Shown here one piece after another: positions 5,772 through 5,895 of a stretch of 5,895 nucleotides of DNA. Source of the stretch: Pseudomonadota bacterium (lineage in GTDB: Bacteria > Pseudomonadota > Gammaproteobacteria > Pseudomonadales > Oleiphilaceae). Below the pieces are notes generated by a model. That model saw only the letters and a list, made by a program, of their open reading frames with translations. It was not told the DNA's origin and made no database searches. The stretch is taken from NCBI GenBank assembly GCA_023430625.1, contig JAEZAA010000110.1:1-5895 (forward strand), given 5' to 3'. Each line of letters begins with the position of its first letter. Positions within the stretch are counted from its first letter, which is position 1. The position numbers were made by a program, and so were the translations under genes.

Positions 5772-5895
5772 GGGCGTCGCAGCGAAGCCTGAGTCGTCTC
5801 TGGCGAGATTGGTGTTAGGAGTCATCTTTCTCTACCACGGGCTGGTTCCCAAGATCCTGTTTCTCAGCCAGACCGAGATCAGGATGATCCAGGCC
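5764..5895 (+). CDS. DoxX-like membrane protein, N-terminal part only
   Basis: ATG 5764 lies inside the end of the DCC gene (the shared bases ATGGCTGA, 5764-5771) and the frame stays open to the window edge, 44 codons. After a short polar start, residues 13-34 form a membrane segment, with LYHGLVPKILF at 23-33 followed by TEIRMIQA. The hydrophobic helix with HGLVPK and a following acidic residue is characteristic of the DoxX-like family of small four-helix inner-membrane proteins. Their function is unclear; some relatives are linked to redox or quinone chemistry. No strong Shine-Dalgarno precedes the start, which fits translation coupled to the DCC gene. Confidence 0.78.
   Translation, partial: MAEGVAAKPESSLARLVLGVIFLYHGLVPKILFLSQTEIRMIQA

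Noticed and set aside
5349..5825. Minus-strand frame of 158 codons opposite the DCC gene
   Set aside because: It is antisense to a gene with complete family signatures and encodes no recognisable product.

Overview
The window looks like chromosomal DNA of a Gram-negative bacterium, most likely a gammaproteobacterium. The support is an outer-membrane autotransporter barrel ending in phenylalanine, a lipoprotein with a clear lipobox, Shine-Dalgarno-led starts and moderate GC content. No 16S or other marker gene is present, so the genus cannot be read from it. There are no tRNAs, rRNAs, insertion sequences, integrases or CRISPR arrays.

Layout: (1) 2-823, plus strand: the 3' part of a leucine-rich-repeat (LRR) gene made of 63-bp units (21 residues each); its start lies upstream of the window. 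(2) 991-1710, plus strand: a 239-residue protein I do not recognise, with a Gly/Ala-rich hydrophobic core. (3) 1711-1834: a convergent gap with two strong inverted repeats. (4) 5198 down to 1835, minus strand: an apparent two-gene operon. The first gene encodes a small autotransporter (signal peptide, one cadherin-like/Ig-like domain, a short helical segment, C-terminal beta-barrel). After 31 bp comes an outer-membrane-type lipoprotein (PKD-like domain, Calx-beta domain, then about 320 residues of unrecognised sequence). (5) 5199-5342: a divergent control region. (6) 5343-5895, plus strand: a DCC-family (DUF393) thiol-disulfide oxidoreductase-like protein whose end overlaps by 8 bp the start of a DoxX-like membrane protein that runs off the window.

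The most interesting unit is the minus-strand pair. Both products should sit at the outer membrane and both carry beta-sandwich domains of types often found in calcium-dependent adhesins, so they could form one surface module. That is inference from domains and gene order. The LRR gene is notable at DNA level: its repeat units look duplicated and homogenised, with near-identical units ten repeats apart and a two-unit (126-bp) higher-order duplication. The DCC/DoxX pair is a common kind of membrane-redox neighbourhood and seems functionally separate from the surface genes.
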